A program made the position numbers and the translations under genes. Below, piece by piece: positions 42,001-50,070 of a stretch of DNA of 64,000 bases (the stretch's first letter is position 1; the number at the start of each line of letters is the position of its first letter). The DNA is taken from NCBI GenBank assembly GCA_019637395.1, contig JAHBVR010000002.1:124001-188000 (forward strand). The letters run 5' to 3'. The notes beneath the pieces are model-generated. The model did no database searches. It had not been told where the DNA came from and was given only the letters and a program-made list of their open reading frames with translations. Origin of the DNA: Vulcanimicrobiota bacterium (GTDB lineage Bacteria; Vulcanimicrobiota; Xenobia; Xenobiales; JADMJV01).

Positions 42001-42810
42001 CTAGCCTTTGACCGCTCCTTGAGCCAGTCCGGCCAGCAGGTGGCGGTGTAGCGCCAGATAGAGCAACAGACTGGGCAGCATGACCAGCACCAGGCCGGCG
42101 TAGAGCTGGCCGAAGTCGGCGTGATACTGACTGACGATGGTCAGGTTGGCCAATCCCAGCGGTAGCGTTCCTTTTTCTTGTTCGCCGGCCAGCAGGATGA
42201 AGGCCAGGAAATACTCATTGTAGATACTCACGGCCGTAAACAGGGCCACCGTGCTCAGGCCGGGCCGGGCCAGCGGCAGGAAGATGCGCCAAAAGGCCTG
42301 CCGCGGCGTGCAGCCGTCCAACAGGGCCGCTTCGAACAATTCTTGGGGCAGACCGGCAAAAAAACCGCGTAGCAAGAGCACCGCATAGGGAATGCCGCTG
42401 GCCGTGTAGACCAGGATCAGGCCGCTGTGGGTGCCGATCAACCCGAGCTGTTTGAGCCAGAAAAAGAGTGGCAGCACCACCAGTTGGAGCGGCAGAATCA
42501 GGCCGGTGGCCAGGGCCGCCTGGGCCAGCGTGTGAGCGGGCAGGCGAAAGCGGGCCAGGCAAAAAGCCAGACTGGCCCCGGTCAGGGTGGTCAGCAGTGT
42601 CGAGGCCAGCGTAACCCACAGCGAATTGACAAAATACTGGGAAAAACCACCCAGGGCCAGGGCTTGGCGGTAGTTCTGCAGAGTCCAATGCTGAGGCCAG
42701 CCCAGCGGATCCAGGAAAACATCCGGCCCGGGCCGTAGCGAGCAGAGCAGAACCCAGATCAACGGGCAGATCACCGCAAGAGCGGCCAGACCCAGCAACA
42801 GCCGGCTCAT
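42001..42810 (-). CDS. ABC sugar-type transporter permease (MalG-like)
   Basis: 269 residues with six hydrophobic helices, the inner-membrane permease of a carbohydrate-type importer. The EAA loop that contacts the ATPase is EAALLDGCTPRQAFWRIFLP. The N terminus (LLLGLAALAVICPLIWVLLCSLRP) fits the MalG class. The ATG overlaps the upstream gene's stop region by four bases (42807-42810). No ATP-binding subunit is encoded nearby, so this system probably borrows a shared ATPase such as an MsmX-type protein encoded elsewhere. Confidence 0.9.
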   Translation of the reverse strand: MSRLLLGLAALAVICPLIWVLLCSLRPGPDVFLDPLGWPQHWTLQNYRQALALGGFSQYFVNSLWVTLASTLLTTLTGASLAFCLARFRLPAHTLAQAALATGLILPLQLVVLPLFFWLKQLGLIGTHSGLILVYTASGIPYAVLLLRGFFAGLPQELFEAALLDGCTPRQAFWRIFLPLARPGLSTVALFTAVSIYNEYFLAFILLAGEQEKGTLPLGLANLTIVSQYHADFGQLYAGLVLVMLPSLLLYLALHRHLLAGLAQGAVKG

Positions 42811-44960
42811 TCTGCCTCCAGCCGGTGCAAAGCCCGTTGCAGGGCCAGCACCAGCACCAGCAAGATAACGGCCAGCGCGGTAGCCTCGCCCAGTTTGAGT
42901 TCGGCAAAGGCGGTCTGCACCAGCAGGGTTCCCAGCACGTGCACCTGGCTGGTCGGTTCCTGGTTGGTAAAAAGCCAGATGGTTTCGAAGGATTTCACAG
43001 CTCCGATGAGCAGCAGAAAGTAGCCGGCCAGCACGGTGGGGCGCAGGCAGGGCCAGGAGACCGCCCAGAATTGCTGCCAGCGATTGGCGCCCTCCAGTCG
43101 GGCGGCGTCCACCAGGTCGGACGGGACCTGCGCCAGGGCGGCGCTACACAGCACCAACTGGAAGCCACCGGCGCTCCACAGCGCCAGCGGCAACATGCTG
43201 GGATAGAGGTGGTCCTGGCTCAGCCAGGTGAAGTTTTCCCACCCCAGCAGCCGGTTCAGCGGCCCCTGGGGGTGGTAGATTTGCTGCCAGATCAAGATGG
43301 CTCCGATGCCCAGCAGATTGGGCAGAAAGTAGAGCGCGCGCAGAAAGCGGTGGCCGGGCCGGTCGGGCTGGAGCAGCACTGCGAAAAGCAACGACCAGAC
43401 GGTGATGAGTGTGGGAATGCAGGCCATCAGGAAGAGATTGTTGCCCAGGGCCTGCCAGAAGCGCGGTGAGCTTTGCAGCAGTTGGCGAAAATTGGCCCCC
43501 CCCACCCAGTGAGGAGCACTCAAGCCGTCCCACTCGCAGCCGGAAGCCAGCAGTGCGCTCAGACCGGGCAGCCAGAAAAAAAGCGCGTAGAGAAAGAGCG
43601 GCGGTCCGGCCAGCCAGAGAGCGTCCGCCCAGGGGAGCCTGCGCAGATGGGAAGCCTGCGCTGGCTCCGATGATTTACCCAGCAGAACCAGCCCGAGCAC
43701 TGCCGCCAGCAACAGCCAGGGCCTCCAGGGAAAGAGCGGCGCAGCGGCAGCCTCGCCGTCGCGCAGGCGGGCCGCGGCCGTCTCCAGCCGTTGTGCCAGT
43801 TCGGCCGGGGTGGCTCGGGCCTGCAACAGATCGAAGCGCACGTCCGCCCACACCTGGGCCATTCCTGGATGAGTGACCGAGAGACCTTCACCAAAACTGG
43901 CCCGAGACTGAGCCAGGATGTCGCGCAATCCGTCCAGATCGGGAGAAAGCTGGTTATTGGCCCCGCGCACGGCCACCGGCAGGTCCTGGGCGGCCACCAA
44001 CTCGGCCGCCCGCGCGCGCGAGCTGATCAGGCGCAGGTAGTCCACGCCGCGCGCGGGTTGCGCCGACTCGGAGAACACAAAAAAGTAGCCGGCTCCCACC
44101 TGGGCGGCGGGAGGAGTCCGGCTGGCGGCGGGGGGCGGCAGGGCGAATTCGGCCAGCTCAAAGCCGGCGGGGATTTTGTCGCGCATTTCGCTTTTGAACC
44201 AGGAACCGCACACCAACATGGCCGCATGACCTTGTAAGAACTCCAGTTGGGCTTCGGTGTGGCTCATTCCCAGCGCGCCCGGCTGGAAATGCTCGCGCGC
44301 CAGTTGCTGGACCCTGTGCAGCGAATCGATCATGGCCGCATTGTCAAAGCTGCCCGCCTTTAAGGTGAACTGGTCGGCATAGGCCCGTGGGCCGGCCAGA
44401 TAGTAGTAACAATGCTGAATCAAAGGCGACGCATAGTAGGTGTAGCGGCCCTGGAAAGCCAGAGCGGCCTGACCAGACGTTTCCACCCGGCCGCACAATT
44501 GCACCCACTCTTCCCAGGTTTTGGGTGCGACCCAGCCGTGCGCGCGAAAGTTGGCCCGGCTGTAGTAGCAGGCCTGGACCGTATATTGCAGGGGAATGCC
44601 ATAGATGTGGCCACCCACTCGAAAGCGCTCCAGGCTGCCGGGCAAAAAGTCATCGCGCCAGCGGCCGCTGCCCTCCCAGTTGGGACCCTCCAGCCAGCGG
44701 TCGAGCGCCAGCACCTTGCCTTTGGCAATCAGTTGGTCGAAAGGCAGGCTGGCATTGGTCACCTCCGGGGGCTTGCCTTCCAGCAGGCGGATGCGGAGTT
44801 TTTCGCTGATGCGTGGATCGCCCTGACAACGGGCTTCGGAGAACTCAAGGGCGCAACGTTGGAAATAATCCAGACCCTCGCCCCCCTCGAACAGGGCGAT
44901 CTCGATAGGCTGGGCCCAGACCGCGCAGGTCAGGATAAAAAACCAGATCAGACAACGCAT
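42807..44960 (-). CDS. Fused solute-binding protein and MalF-like permease
   Basis: 717 residues. A signal-like helix (MRCLIWFFILTCAVWAQ) is followed by a family 1 solute-binding protein (about 17-360; GIPLQYTVQACYYSRANF, MLVCGSWFKSEMRDKIP). A hydrophobic linker segment near 410-425 (WRPWLLLAAVLGLVLLG) leads to a MalF-type permease domain (about 440-717) with several helices and an EAA loop near 620 (DAARLEGANRWQQFWAVSWP). The binding domain must face out, so the linker helix places the permease in the correct topology. Such a fusion is uncommon, because the two functions are usually separate proteins. It is coupled to the MalG-like permease. Confidence 0.85.
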   Translation of the reverse strand: MRCLIWFFILTCAVWAQPIEIALFEGGEGLDYFQRCALEFSEARCQGDPRISEKLRIRLLEGKPPEVTNASLPFDQLIAKGKVLALDRWLEGPNWEGSGRWRDDFLPGSLERFRVGGHIYGIPLQYTVQACYYSRANFRAHGWVAPKTWEEWVQLCGRVETSGQAALAFQGRYTYYASPLIQHCYYYLAGPRAYADQFTLKAGSFDNAAMIDSLHRVQQLAREHFQPGALGMSHTEAQLEFLQGHAAMLVCGSWFKSEMRDKIPAGFELAEFALPPPAASRTPPAAQVGAGYFFVFSESAQPARGVDYLRLISSRARAAELVAAQDLPVAVRGANNQLSPDLDGLRDILAQSRASFGEGLSVTHPGMAQVWADVRFDLLQARATPAELAQRLETAAARLRDGEAAAAPLFPWRPWLLLAAVLGLVLLGKSSEPAQASHLRRLPWADALWLAGPPLFLYALFFWLPGLSALLASGCEWDGLSAPHWVGGANFRQLLQSSPRFWQALGNNLFLMACIPTLITVWSLLFAVLLQPDRPGHRFLRALYFLPNLLGIGAILIWQQIYHPQGPLNRLLGWENFTWLSQDHLYPSMLPLALWSAGGFQLVLCSAALAQVPSDLVDAARLEGANRWQQFWAVSWPCLRPTVLAGYFLLLIGAVKSFETIWLFTNQEPTSQVHVLGTLLVQTAFAELKLGEATALAVILLVLVLALQRALHRLEAE

Positions 44961-45023
44961 CGACCGCTATGCTTGCCCGTCCTGGGGGTTTGTCCTGGCC
45001 CACGGGTTGGGTAAAGCCTGCCG

Positions 45024-45701
45024 ATGACCACCAAAAAGCTTCGCTCTTTGCATCGTCAGATCGGCCTGGCGGCGTCTTTGTGGCTGGTAATTGCGGCGCT
45101 GACCACGCTAGTTCTGAATCATCGCAAGCTTTTCTTTCCTCCCTCTGCGCAAAGCAATGGACCCTACGGGCAGTATCTCCTCTCCCACGCTATTTGCGCC
45201 AGTCAGCCCGAGCTGGTGCTGGTCGGCACCGATGCGGGCGTCTTTACCAGCGAGAACGGGGGCAAGTCTTTCATCCAGGTCACTCTGCCGGTGGAAGCCA
45301 GCCAGGTGGTGGCGGTGGCTTTTCATCCCAACGAGCCCAGTCACTATTACGCGGTGCTGCGTCAGAAAGGCATCTTTTCCAGCCTGGACAGCGGCAAGCT
45401 TTGGACCAAGATCAATTTCCCCTCGCAAGCGCCTATCCAGAGCTTTCACGTCGGCTTTGACGGCACCATCTCGGTGCTCACCAATGAAGGCCTGCATCGC
45501 CGCGTCCAGGAAAACTGGTCGTTGATCCCGGCGGTTGCCCGCACGGACAGTTCTCAAAGAGACTTCCTGCGCATCGCTTACAACCTGCATGACGGCACCG
45601 CCTGGGGCCCGCTGGGGCTGTGGATCACGGACTTGCTTTCGCTCAGTATCCTGGGGCTGGTCTGCTCGGGAGTGGTGCTCTGGAAAAGACAGGCTGCATA
45701 A
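45024..45701 (+). CDS. PepSY-TM-like protein with propeller-type insert
   Basis: 225 residues. The N-terminal helix (LHRQIGLAASLWLVIAALT) and the C-terminal helix with LHDGTAWGPLGLWITDLLSL then VVLWKRQA match the ends of PepSY-associated membrane proteins. Between them, about 130 residues carry YCF48/BNR-like repeats (LVLVGTDAGVFTSENGGKSF, then YYAVLRQKGIFSSLDSGKLW), which are blades of a sialidase-type propeller, too few to close a full propeller. The blades lie outside the membrane. It could be a small envelope sensor. It is transcribed away from the ABC genes. Confidence 0.65.
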   Translation: MTTKKLRSLHRQIGLAASLWLVIAALTTLVLNHRKLFFPPSAQSNGPYGQYLLSHAICASQPELVLVGTDAGVFTSENGGKSFIQVTLPVEASQVVAVAFHPNEPSHYYAVLRQKGIFSSLDSGKLWTKINFPSQAPIQSFHVGFDGTISVLTNEGLHRRVQENWSLIPAVARTDSSQRDFLRIAYNLHDGTAWGPLGLWITDLLSLSILGLVCSGVVLWKRQAA

Positions 45702-45791
45702 GTTAACAGTTCGTTCATATTGCCGGCGTTTCGATGACCTTTTTACCACCTTGTTTCACTATTCTCAAAGGGAGGAAGCGAGGAAGAAAAA

Positions 45792-46715
45792 ATGGCTTAC
45801 AGCAGTGCGATGAACTTGAATTCTATGGGAGGATACGCAGCCATCGGCGGCAACTACGGGGCTTTCCCCGTGAGCTATCCCTTCCAGAGTCAGCCGCTGT
45901 CGGCCGGCCCCGGCCAGATGTTGCAGATGTTGATGCAGTTGCTGCAGGCTTTCAACAGTCTCCAGAGCAGTTGGGCGCAAACGCTGGGCCACCCCGGCCA
46001 GCCTTCTCAGGCCTATGCACCCCAGCCGGTTCCTTTCCCCAGCGAGCCTTCGCCGCCAGCGTATCAGGCCCCGGCTCCCGCCTCCGCTTATGTCGCTCCT
46101 ACCCCCGCGCCAGAGCCCGCCACCAACCTGGCCGTGGCCGTCAACCTGGAAGCCGCGGTAGCCACTCCCGAGCCGGTGGTCGAAGTCGCTGCAGGCGGTG
46201 ACGGCGGTGATGGCGGCGGCGACGGCGGCGACCCGGTCATTCTCGACCTCAACGGTGATAACAAGCTCGACGTCACCGGCGCCAACGGCGGCAAAATCAA
46301 CTTTAACCTTTTCGGCAACGGCACCAATGTGAAGACCGAATGGCTCAAAGCCGGCACGGAAGACGGCTTGCTCGTCTCCGATTTCAATGGGGACGGCAAA
46401 ATCGACAGCGGGCGCGAGTTGATGCGTACCACCGGCGTCAACGGCGAACAGGGCAAATACAAGGGCGGTTGGGATAAGCTCTCCCAGTTGTTCGACAAGA
46501 ATAAGGACGGCAAGGTGTCCGGCGATGAACTCAATGAGCTGAAGGTCTGGGTCGACAAAAACGGCGACGGCGTGAGCGACGAAGGAGAACTGCGTTCGGT
46601 CAAAGAGCTGGGAATCAGCAGCATCGACATTCCCACCGAAGGCGTGAAGAGCAACTTTACCATGAACGGCAAGCAACAGATGGCCGAAGATTACGTCTTC
46701 GACCTGGCCAAGTAG
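45792..46715 (+). CDS. Ca-binding EF-hand/dockerin-like repeat protein
   Basis: 307 residues with GAGGAAG before the ATG. There is no signal peptide. The first 150 residues are low complexity (Gly/Pro/Ala/Gln-rich: AYAPQPVPFPSEPSPPAYQA). The C-terminal half has four DxNxDG-type calcium loops (DLNGDNKLD, DFNGDGKIDSGREL, DKNKDGKVSGDEL, DKNGDGVSDEGEL). The spacing is that of tandem EF-hand or dockerin-type units. It probably binds Ca and could be exported by a leaderless route, but no exporter lies beside it. Confidence 0.75.
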   Translation: MAYSSAMNLNSMGGYAAIGGNYGAFPVSYPFQSQPLSAGPGQMLQMLMQLLQAFNSLQSSWAQTLGHPGQPSQAYAPQPVPFPSEPSPPAYQAPAPASAYVAPTPAPEPATNLAVAVNLEAAVATPEPVVEVAAGGDGGDGGGDGGDPVILDLNGDNKLDVTGANGGKINFNLFGNGTNVKTEWLKAGTEDGLLVSDFNGDGKIDSGRELMRTTGVNGEQGKYKGGWDKLSQLFDKNKDGKVSGDELNELKVWVDKNGDGVSDEGELRSVKELGISSIDIPTEGVKSNFTMNGKQQMAEDYVFDLAK

Positions 46716-46718
46716 CCT

Positions 46719-47816
46719 TTGCTGCTGTATCAGCCGATCGCTCTCTACTGGGAGCAGGGCCAACCCGAGCAGCGGGCGGCGGCTGAAGAGGCCTGCCGGT
46801 TGATCGCCGAATTTCAGACGAACTCAGGCGAGCCGGCTGCCCCGCCCGATTTGGAGCGCCCCTGCCAGTTGCCGGTGCTGCCGGCGCGGCCGGCCGACTT
46901 GTTGGAAGAAGTCCAGCTGCTGCTGGGGAAGGGAGCGCATAGCGCCCTTTCGGCGCGCTTTTCCGAGCTGCTGGCCTATTACCGGCAGTGGGTCGAGCGA
47001 GTCGATTCCTTTGGCCGCCGGTATCCGGGTCAAAAAGAGTTGCTGGCGGCGATCCAATTGGATCTGAGCGACTATCAGGAGGCGGTGGGTGCTCTGGTGG
47101 AGCAGGCCTGGGTGGAGGCCGCGCCCATGGTCAGCCGGGTGGCCCGGAATCTGGCATTGCGCCAGGCCTCCATGGAGAATGTGCGCCGCCAGGAGGGCTT
47201 CAGCCCGCTGGCCGAGCTGGACGAGCTGGCCTGGAATCTTCAGCGCGGCAAGGCGGACGGAACGGCCGCTTTGCACAGGTTGCGGGAGGCGCAGCTCCAG
47301 GTTGGCCAGCTGCTCGAGCAGGAGTTCCCCGACCCGCGCCTGCGGACTGAGTGGATCGATCTGTGGGCTCCGCTGGGCCGGGAGCTGGCTCAGCGTCTGG
47401 CCACTCCCGACCTTTCCCTGTTGGCCCGCCTGGAGGACTTCTTTCGGCGCCACGCTCACTGGCTCCAGAGGGCCCGGCAACGCCGCGACTTCAGCCGGCT
47501 TCCCTGGTGGCGGCAGCTCCGAGAGAAACTGGTGGGCTGGTTCGCCGGCCAGACCTTGCGGGAGTCCGTCGAATTCCAGGCGGCCCGCTGCTGGCTGCAT
47601 CGGGATTTTTCCGAATGGCCCGAAGCGGATCGCGAGTTGCGCCTCCATTACAGCCGGCAGACCAGCCACTGGCTGGATCAAGTGGAAGCCTGCTTGGCCG
47701 GCTCGGCCCGCCAGCAAGTGGCCGAACTGCTGGCTTTCGGGGATCTGCACTATGACCGCTGGCTCTGGCTGGAGTCAGGCCTAGGACACCTGCGGGCACT
47801 TACGAACACAAAGTGA
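46719..47816 (+). CDS. Hypothetical helical protein, 365 residues
   Basis: Begins at TTG only 3 bases after the previous stop, so it is probably translated with the EF-hand gene. The sequence is Leu/Gln/Arg/Trp-rich amphipathic helix throughout (RPADLLEEVQLLLGKGAHSA, LREAQLQVGQLLEQEFPDPR, DFFRRHAHWLQRARQRRD) and resembles the helical style of the large protein at 13330, although I cannot show homology by eye. No signal peptide, membrane helix or catalytic motif. Function not recognised. Confidence 0.6.
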   Translation: MLLYQPIALYWEQGQPEQRAAAEEACRLIAEFQTNSGEPAAPPDLERPCQLPVLPARPADLLEEVQLLLGKGAHSALSARFSELLAYYRQWVERVDSFGRRYPGQKELLAAIQLDLSDYQEAVGALVEQAWVEAAPMVSRVARNLALRQASMENVRRQEGFSPLAELDELAWNLQRGKADGTAALHRLREAQLQVGQLLEQEFPDPRLRTEWIDLWAPLGRELAQRLATPDLSLLARLEDFFRRHAHWLQRARQRRDFSRLPWWRQLREKLVGWFAGQTLRESVEFQAARCWLHRDFSEWPEADRELRLHYSRQTSHWLDQVEACLAGSARQQVAELLAFGDLHYDRWLWLESGLGHLRALTNTK

Positions 47817-48139
47817 TGCCAAACAAAGCGAGAATGCTGGTGCTGGCGAGCTTGCTCACGCCGCTCTCCCTGTTGATCCCCTACAAAGGCCTGAAGTATG
47901 GCCTCGGGTGGGACATCAACTTCGGCTGGGTTGTCGCCTGCCTTATTTTCGGCAGTCCTCTCTTCTTGCTCCGTCTCTACAATGCCAGTGGGCGCTTCCA
48001 GCGCCAACTGGACGAACGGGAGCGAATCTTGAGTTCGATGTCCGCCGATGACGCTCAGGCCTGGCAACACGAAGAAACCCTGGGAATCCTTCTTTTCATT
48101 CCCATTATCGGAGCCATCGTCTATAAGATCTGCGCCTGA
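47816..48139 (+). CDS. Small membrane protein
   Basis: 107 residues from the ATG at 47816, which overlaps the previous stop (TGATG). An adjacent GTG one codon earlier is a possible start. Two hydrophobic helices lie near 8-24 and 36-52, and a third near the C terminus (LGILLFIPIIGAIVYKI). A charged segment (RFQRQLDERERILSS) sits between. No family recognised. Probably co-expressed with the two genes before it. Confidence 0.55.
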   Translation: MPNKARMLVLASLLTPLSLLIPYKGLKYGLGWDINFGWVVACLIFGSPLFLLRLYNASGRFQRQLDERERILSSMSADDAQAWQHEETLGILLFIPIIGAIVYKICA

Positions 48140-48184
48140 GTATCGAAAAGGAGTCTTACCGAGAGCCGAGTATATGCCAGTGAT

Positions 48185-48439
48185 ATGCCTGGCGATGAGA
48201 ACAAATGGCGTGCTCGATTATTTACCAATGGTAAGTCGCAAGCTGTGCGACTGCCCAAGGCGCTCCGGTTTCAGACCGATGAGGTTCTCATGTGGAGAGA
48301 GGGAGACCGAATCATTCTGGAACCTGCTCCTAAAGATAGCTGGCCTGAGGGCTACCGGGAGGAATTGGACGAACTGGCTTCTCTTCTGGGTAAAGAGGAA
48401 CCCATGAATCCGGCTTTCTTGGACCTGGACCTGGATTGA
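48185..48439 (+). CDS. vapB: VapB-type antitoxin (SpoVT/AbrB fold)
   Basis: 84 residues. ARLFTNGKSQAVRLPKALRFQ followed by EVLMWREGDRIILEP is the classic swapped-hairpin DNA-binding domain of VapB antitoxins. The C-terminal tail (SLLGKEEPMNPAFLDLDLD) is the disordered toxin-binding part. The pair usually represses its own promoter. The gene overlaps vapC by four bases. A short Shine-Dalgarno-like stretch is weak. Confidence 0.9.
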   Translation: MPGDENKWRARLFTNGKSQAVRLPKALRFQTDEVLMWREGDRIILEPAPKDSWPEGYREELDELASLLGKEEPMNPAFLDLDLD

Positions 48440-48825
48440 AGTATCTTCTTGACAGCAACGTTCTCATTCATGCTGTCAAAGGGGTCGGCGGCGTTCGGAA
48501 GCGGATGCTTGCGGAAAAACCCGGAGATTTGTTCATCTCGGTTATAACCCTGGCGGAGCTGCTTTACGGGACATACAGGAGTTCCGCCCCGGAGCAGGCG
48601 CGGCAGAGATGGCTCAAAGTGATAAAGCCGCTGGCGCTGCTGAGCTTTTCGGAAGAGTGCGCGCACTTTCACGCGCAGATTCGCTACGCTCTAAGGCATC
48701 GACCCATCGGGGAACGCGACCTTCTGATCGCATCCATTGCGTTGGGATACGGACTTCGTCTTGTTACCCACAATTCTGGCGAATTCGAGCGCGTGGCCGG
48801 CCTGAGCTGGGAAGACTGGTACTAG
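48436..48825 (+). CDS. vapC: VapC PIN-domain toxin
   Basis: 129 residues. PIN-domain ribonuclease that cleaves RNA (often tRNA or rRNA) and is held by VapB. The acidic site is Asp6 in YLLDSNVLIH, Glu41 in TLAELLYG and Asp95 in GERDLLIAS. The usual fourth Asp near 113 is HNSGEF, as in many VapC proteins. The start is TTG, overlapping the vapB stop as TTGA, so expression depends on coupling. TTG would keep toxin levels below antitoxin levels. Confidence 0.9.
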   Translation: MKYLLDSNVLIHAVKGVGGVRKRMLAEKPGDLFISVITLAELLYGTYRSSAPEQARQRWLKVIKPLALLSFSEECAHFHAQIRYALRHRPIGERDLLIASIALGYGLRLVTHNSGEFERVAGLSWEDWY

Positions 48826-48870
48826 AGGTTTGACTTCGGGCTACGCCGAAATTCGGGCCCAATCTATCCC

Positions 48871-49453
48871 ATCGTATGGTTGTTACTGGCCCTGTGCGCT
48901 CCTCTGAGCGCTGATCCGCTGAGCCTGCGCGGCCATCCCTACGAGGGTACCATCACCGGGCAGGGTGAAGAGATGATGCTCAGTCTGAAAGAACTCTGCA
49001 GAATTTTTGGCCTGAAAATCACTCCGCTTCGCGGCGCTTTCCTGGTCGACACCCCAGAGGAAACCGCCGTTTCTTCCGGGCAGGTGCTGGTGCGCGGTCG
49101 CTGCAGCAGCCACCAGCCCTTCGTCAACCCCGGCCGGCCAGGTCTCCTAACGGGACGATCCTGTCGACCTGGTCGAATACAGCCACGGGAAAAGCAGACT
49201 GGTAGGATTTATCAAACGACGTCAGACGTTGAACGACCCTATCGTGTGGGTGATTCCGCCCAAGTATCAACGGGTGGGCACCTTCCGGTACGGTATCTGC
49301 ACTGCTCAGTTGCCGGATCGACACACGACTAGAAGCGATACTTTGACTCGTTCAGTTATCACGGCAAAATTTCGGTACCGATCGCGAGGGTGGAACAAGG
49401 CAAGAAGTCCTTTGGGATAGACCCCCAGGGCAACGTTCACCCCGGGCCCTGAG
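48871..49453 (+). pseudogene. Frameshifted gene for a small exported protein
   Basis: Coding-like sequence in three pieces. The first (48871 to about 49130) has a signal peptide (IVWLLLALCAPLSADP) and a domain resembling the copper amine oxidase N-terminal repeat (TGQGEEMMLSLKELC). It then shifts frame to a segment with DPVDLVEYSHGKSRL and PIVWVIPPKYQRVG (about 49154-49325), and shifts back to KRYFDSFSYHGKISVPIARV ending in HPGP (about 49334-49452). Two compensating shifts would give a product of about 190 residues. Either a decaying gene or two assembly errors. It follows vapBC and ends over the 3' end of the convergent phosphatase gene. Confidence 0.6.
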
Positions 49454-50033
49454 GCCCAGGCTGGATGGCCTGAAGTAACTTCTTTTGTTCCGGCGTCAGT
49501 CCCACGCCCGGCCGGATCTGCTGAAGCCACTCCTCGCTCTTTCCCAGGTAAGCCAGCACAAAAGTGGCGCTACGTCCGTGCCCTAAGGCGCAGTGGACGT
49601 AGACGGGCCGGCCCATGCCATGGTGTTCTTTGAGGAAATCCACGCCGGCCTGCAACTGGGCCGCTGTCGGGGCGGTCTTGTCCAGGAGGGGAAGGTTCAG
49701 GTAGTCGAGCCGCCGGAATGCCACGGGCTCCGCGAATTCCGCGGTCAGGTCGAGGACAGCCGCTAACTCCAGCTCAGCGACCGCCCGGCGTGCGGCTCTT
49801 CCCCCCAAACGGCGGCCCAAATAGAGTCCGGGCGCCACCTCATGGTAGGGCGTCGCGCTGCTGGCCAGATAGGCGGCCAGATGGCTGAGCAGGTGGTAAG
49901 GCGCCAGCACCAGCGTGTGAACCCAGGAGAGGCGGCCGTCGGCATGCTTGCCGAACACGCCCGCGCTACGGCGGACATAGGCCAGGGCCACCAGGGCAAA
50001 GGAGAGGAGCATCCAGACCAGCGGTGCGTTCAT
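49437..50033 (-). CDS. Membrane-anchored dual-specificity protein phosphatase
   Basis: 198 residues from the ATG at 50033; a GTG at 50060 would add 9. One or two N-terminal hydrophobic segments (NAPLVWMLLSFALVALAYV, then a LVLAPYHLLSHLAAYL stretch) anchor it. The catalytic loop is VHCALGHGRSATF with Cys148 and Arg154 (CX5R), and the general acid is Asp118 in LPLLDK. This is the DSP/PTP class, dephosphorylating Tyr/Ser/Thr or lipid/sugar substrates. Its C terminus overlaps the broken gene on the other strand. It lies 37 bases behind the BTAD regulator. Confidence 0.85.
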   Translation of the reverse strand: MNAPLVWMLLSFALVALAYVRRSAGVFGKHADGRLSWVHTLVLAPYHLLSHLAAYLASSATPYHEVAPGLYLGRRLGGRAARRAVAELELAAVLDLTAEFAEPVAFRRLDYLNLPLLDKTAPTAAQLQAGVDFLKEHHGMGRPVYVHCALGHGRSATFVLAYLGKSEEWLQQIRPGVGLTPEQKKLLQAIQPGPQGPG

Positions 50034-50070
50034 AGCGATGGATACTTCGCCGGCGAGCACCCGGTTCAGT

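Noticed and set aside
48185-49453. A mobile element around vapBC
   Set aside because: No transposase, integrase, inverted ends or direct repeats were found.
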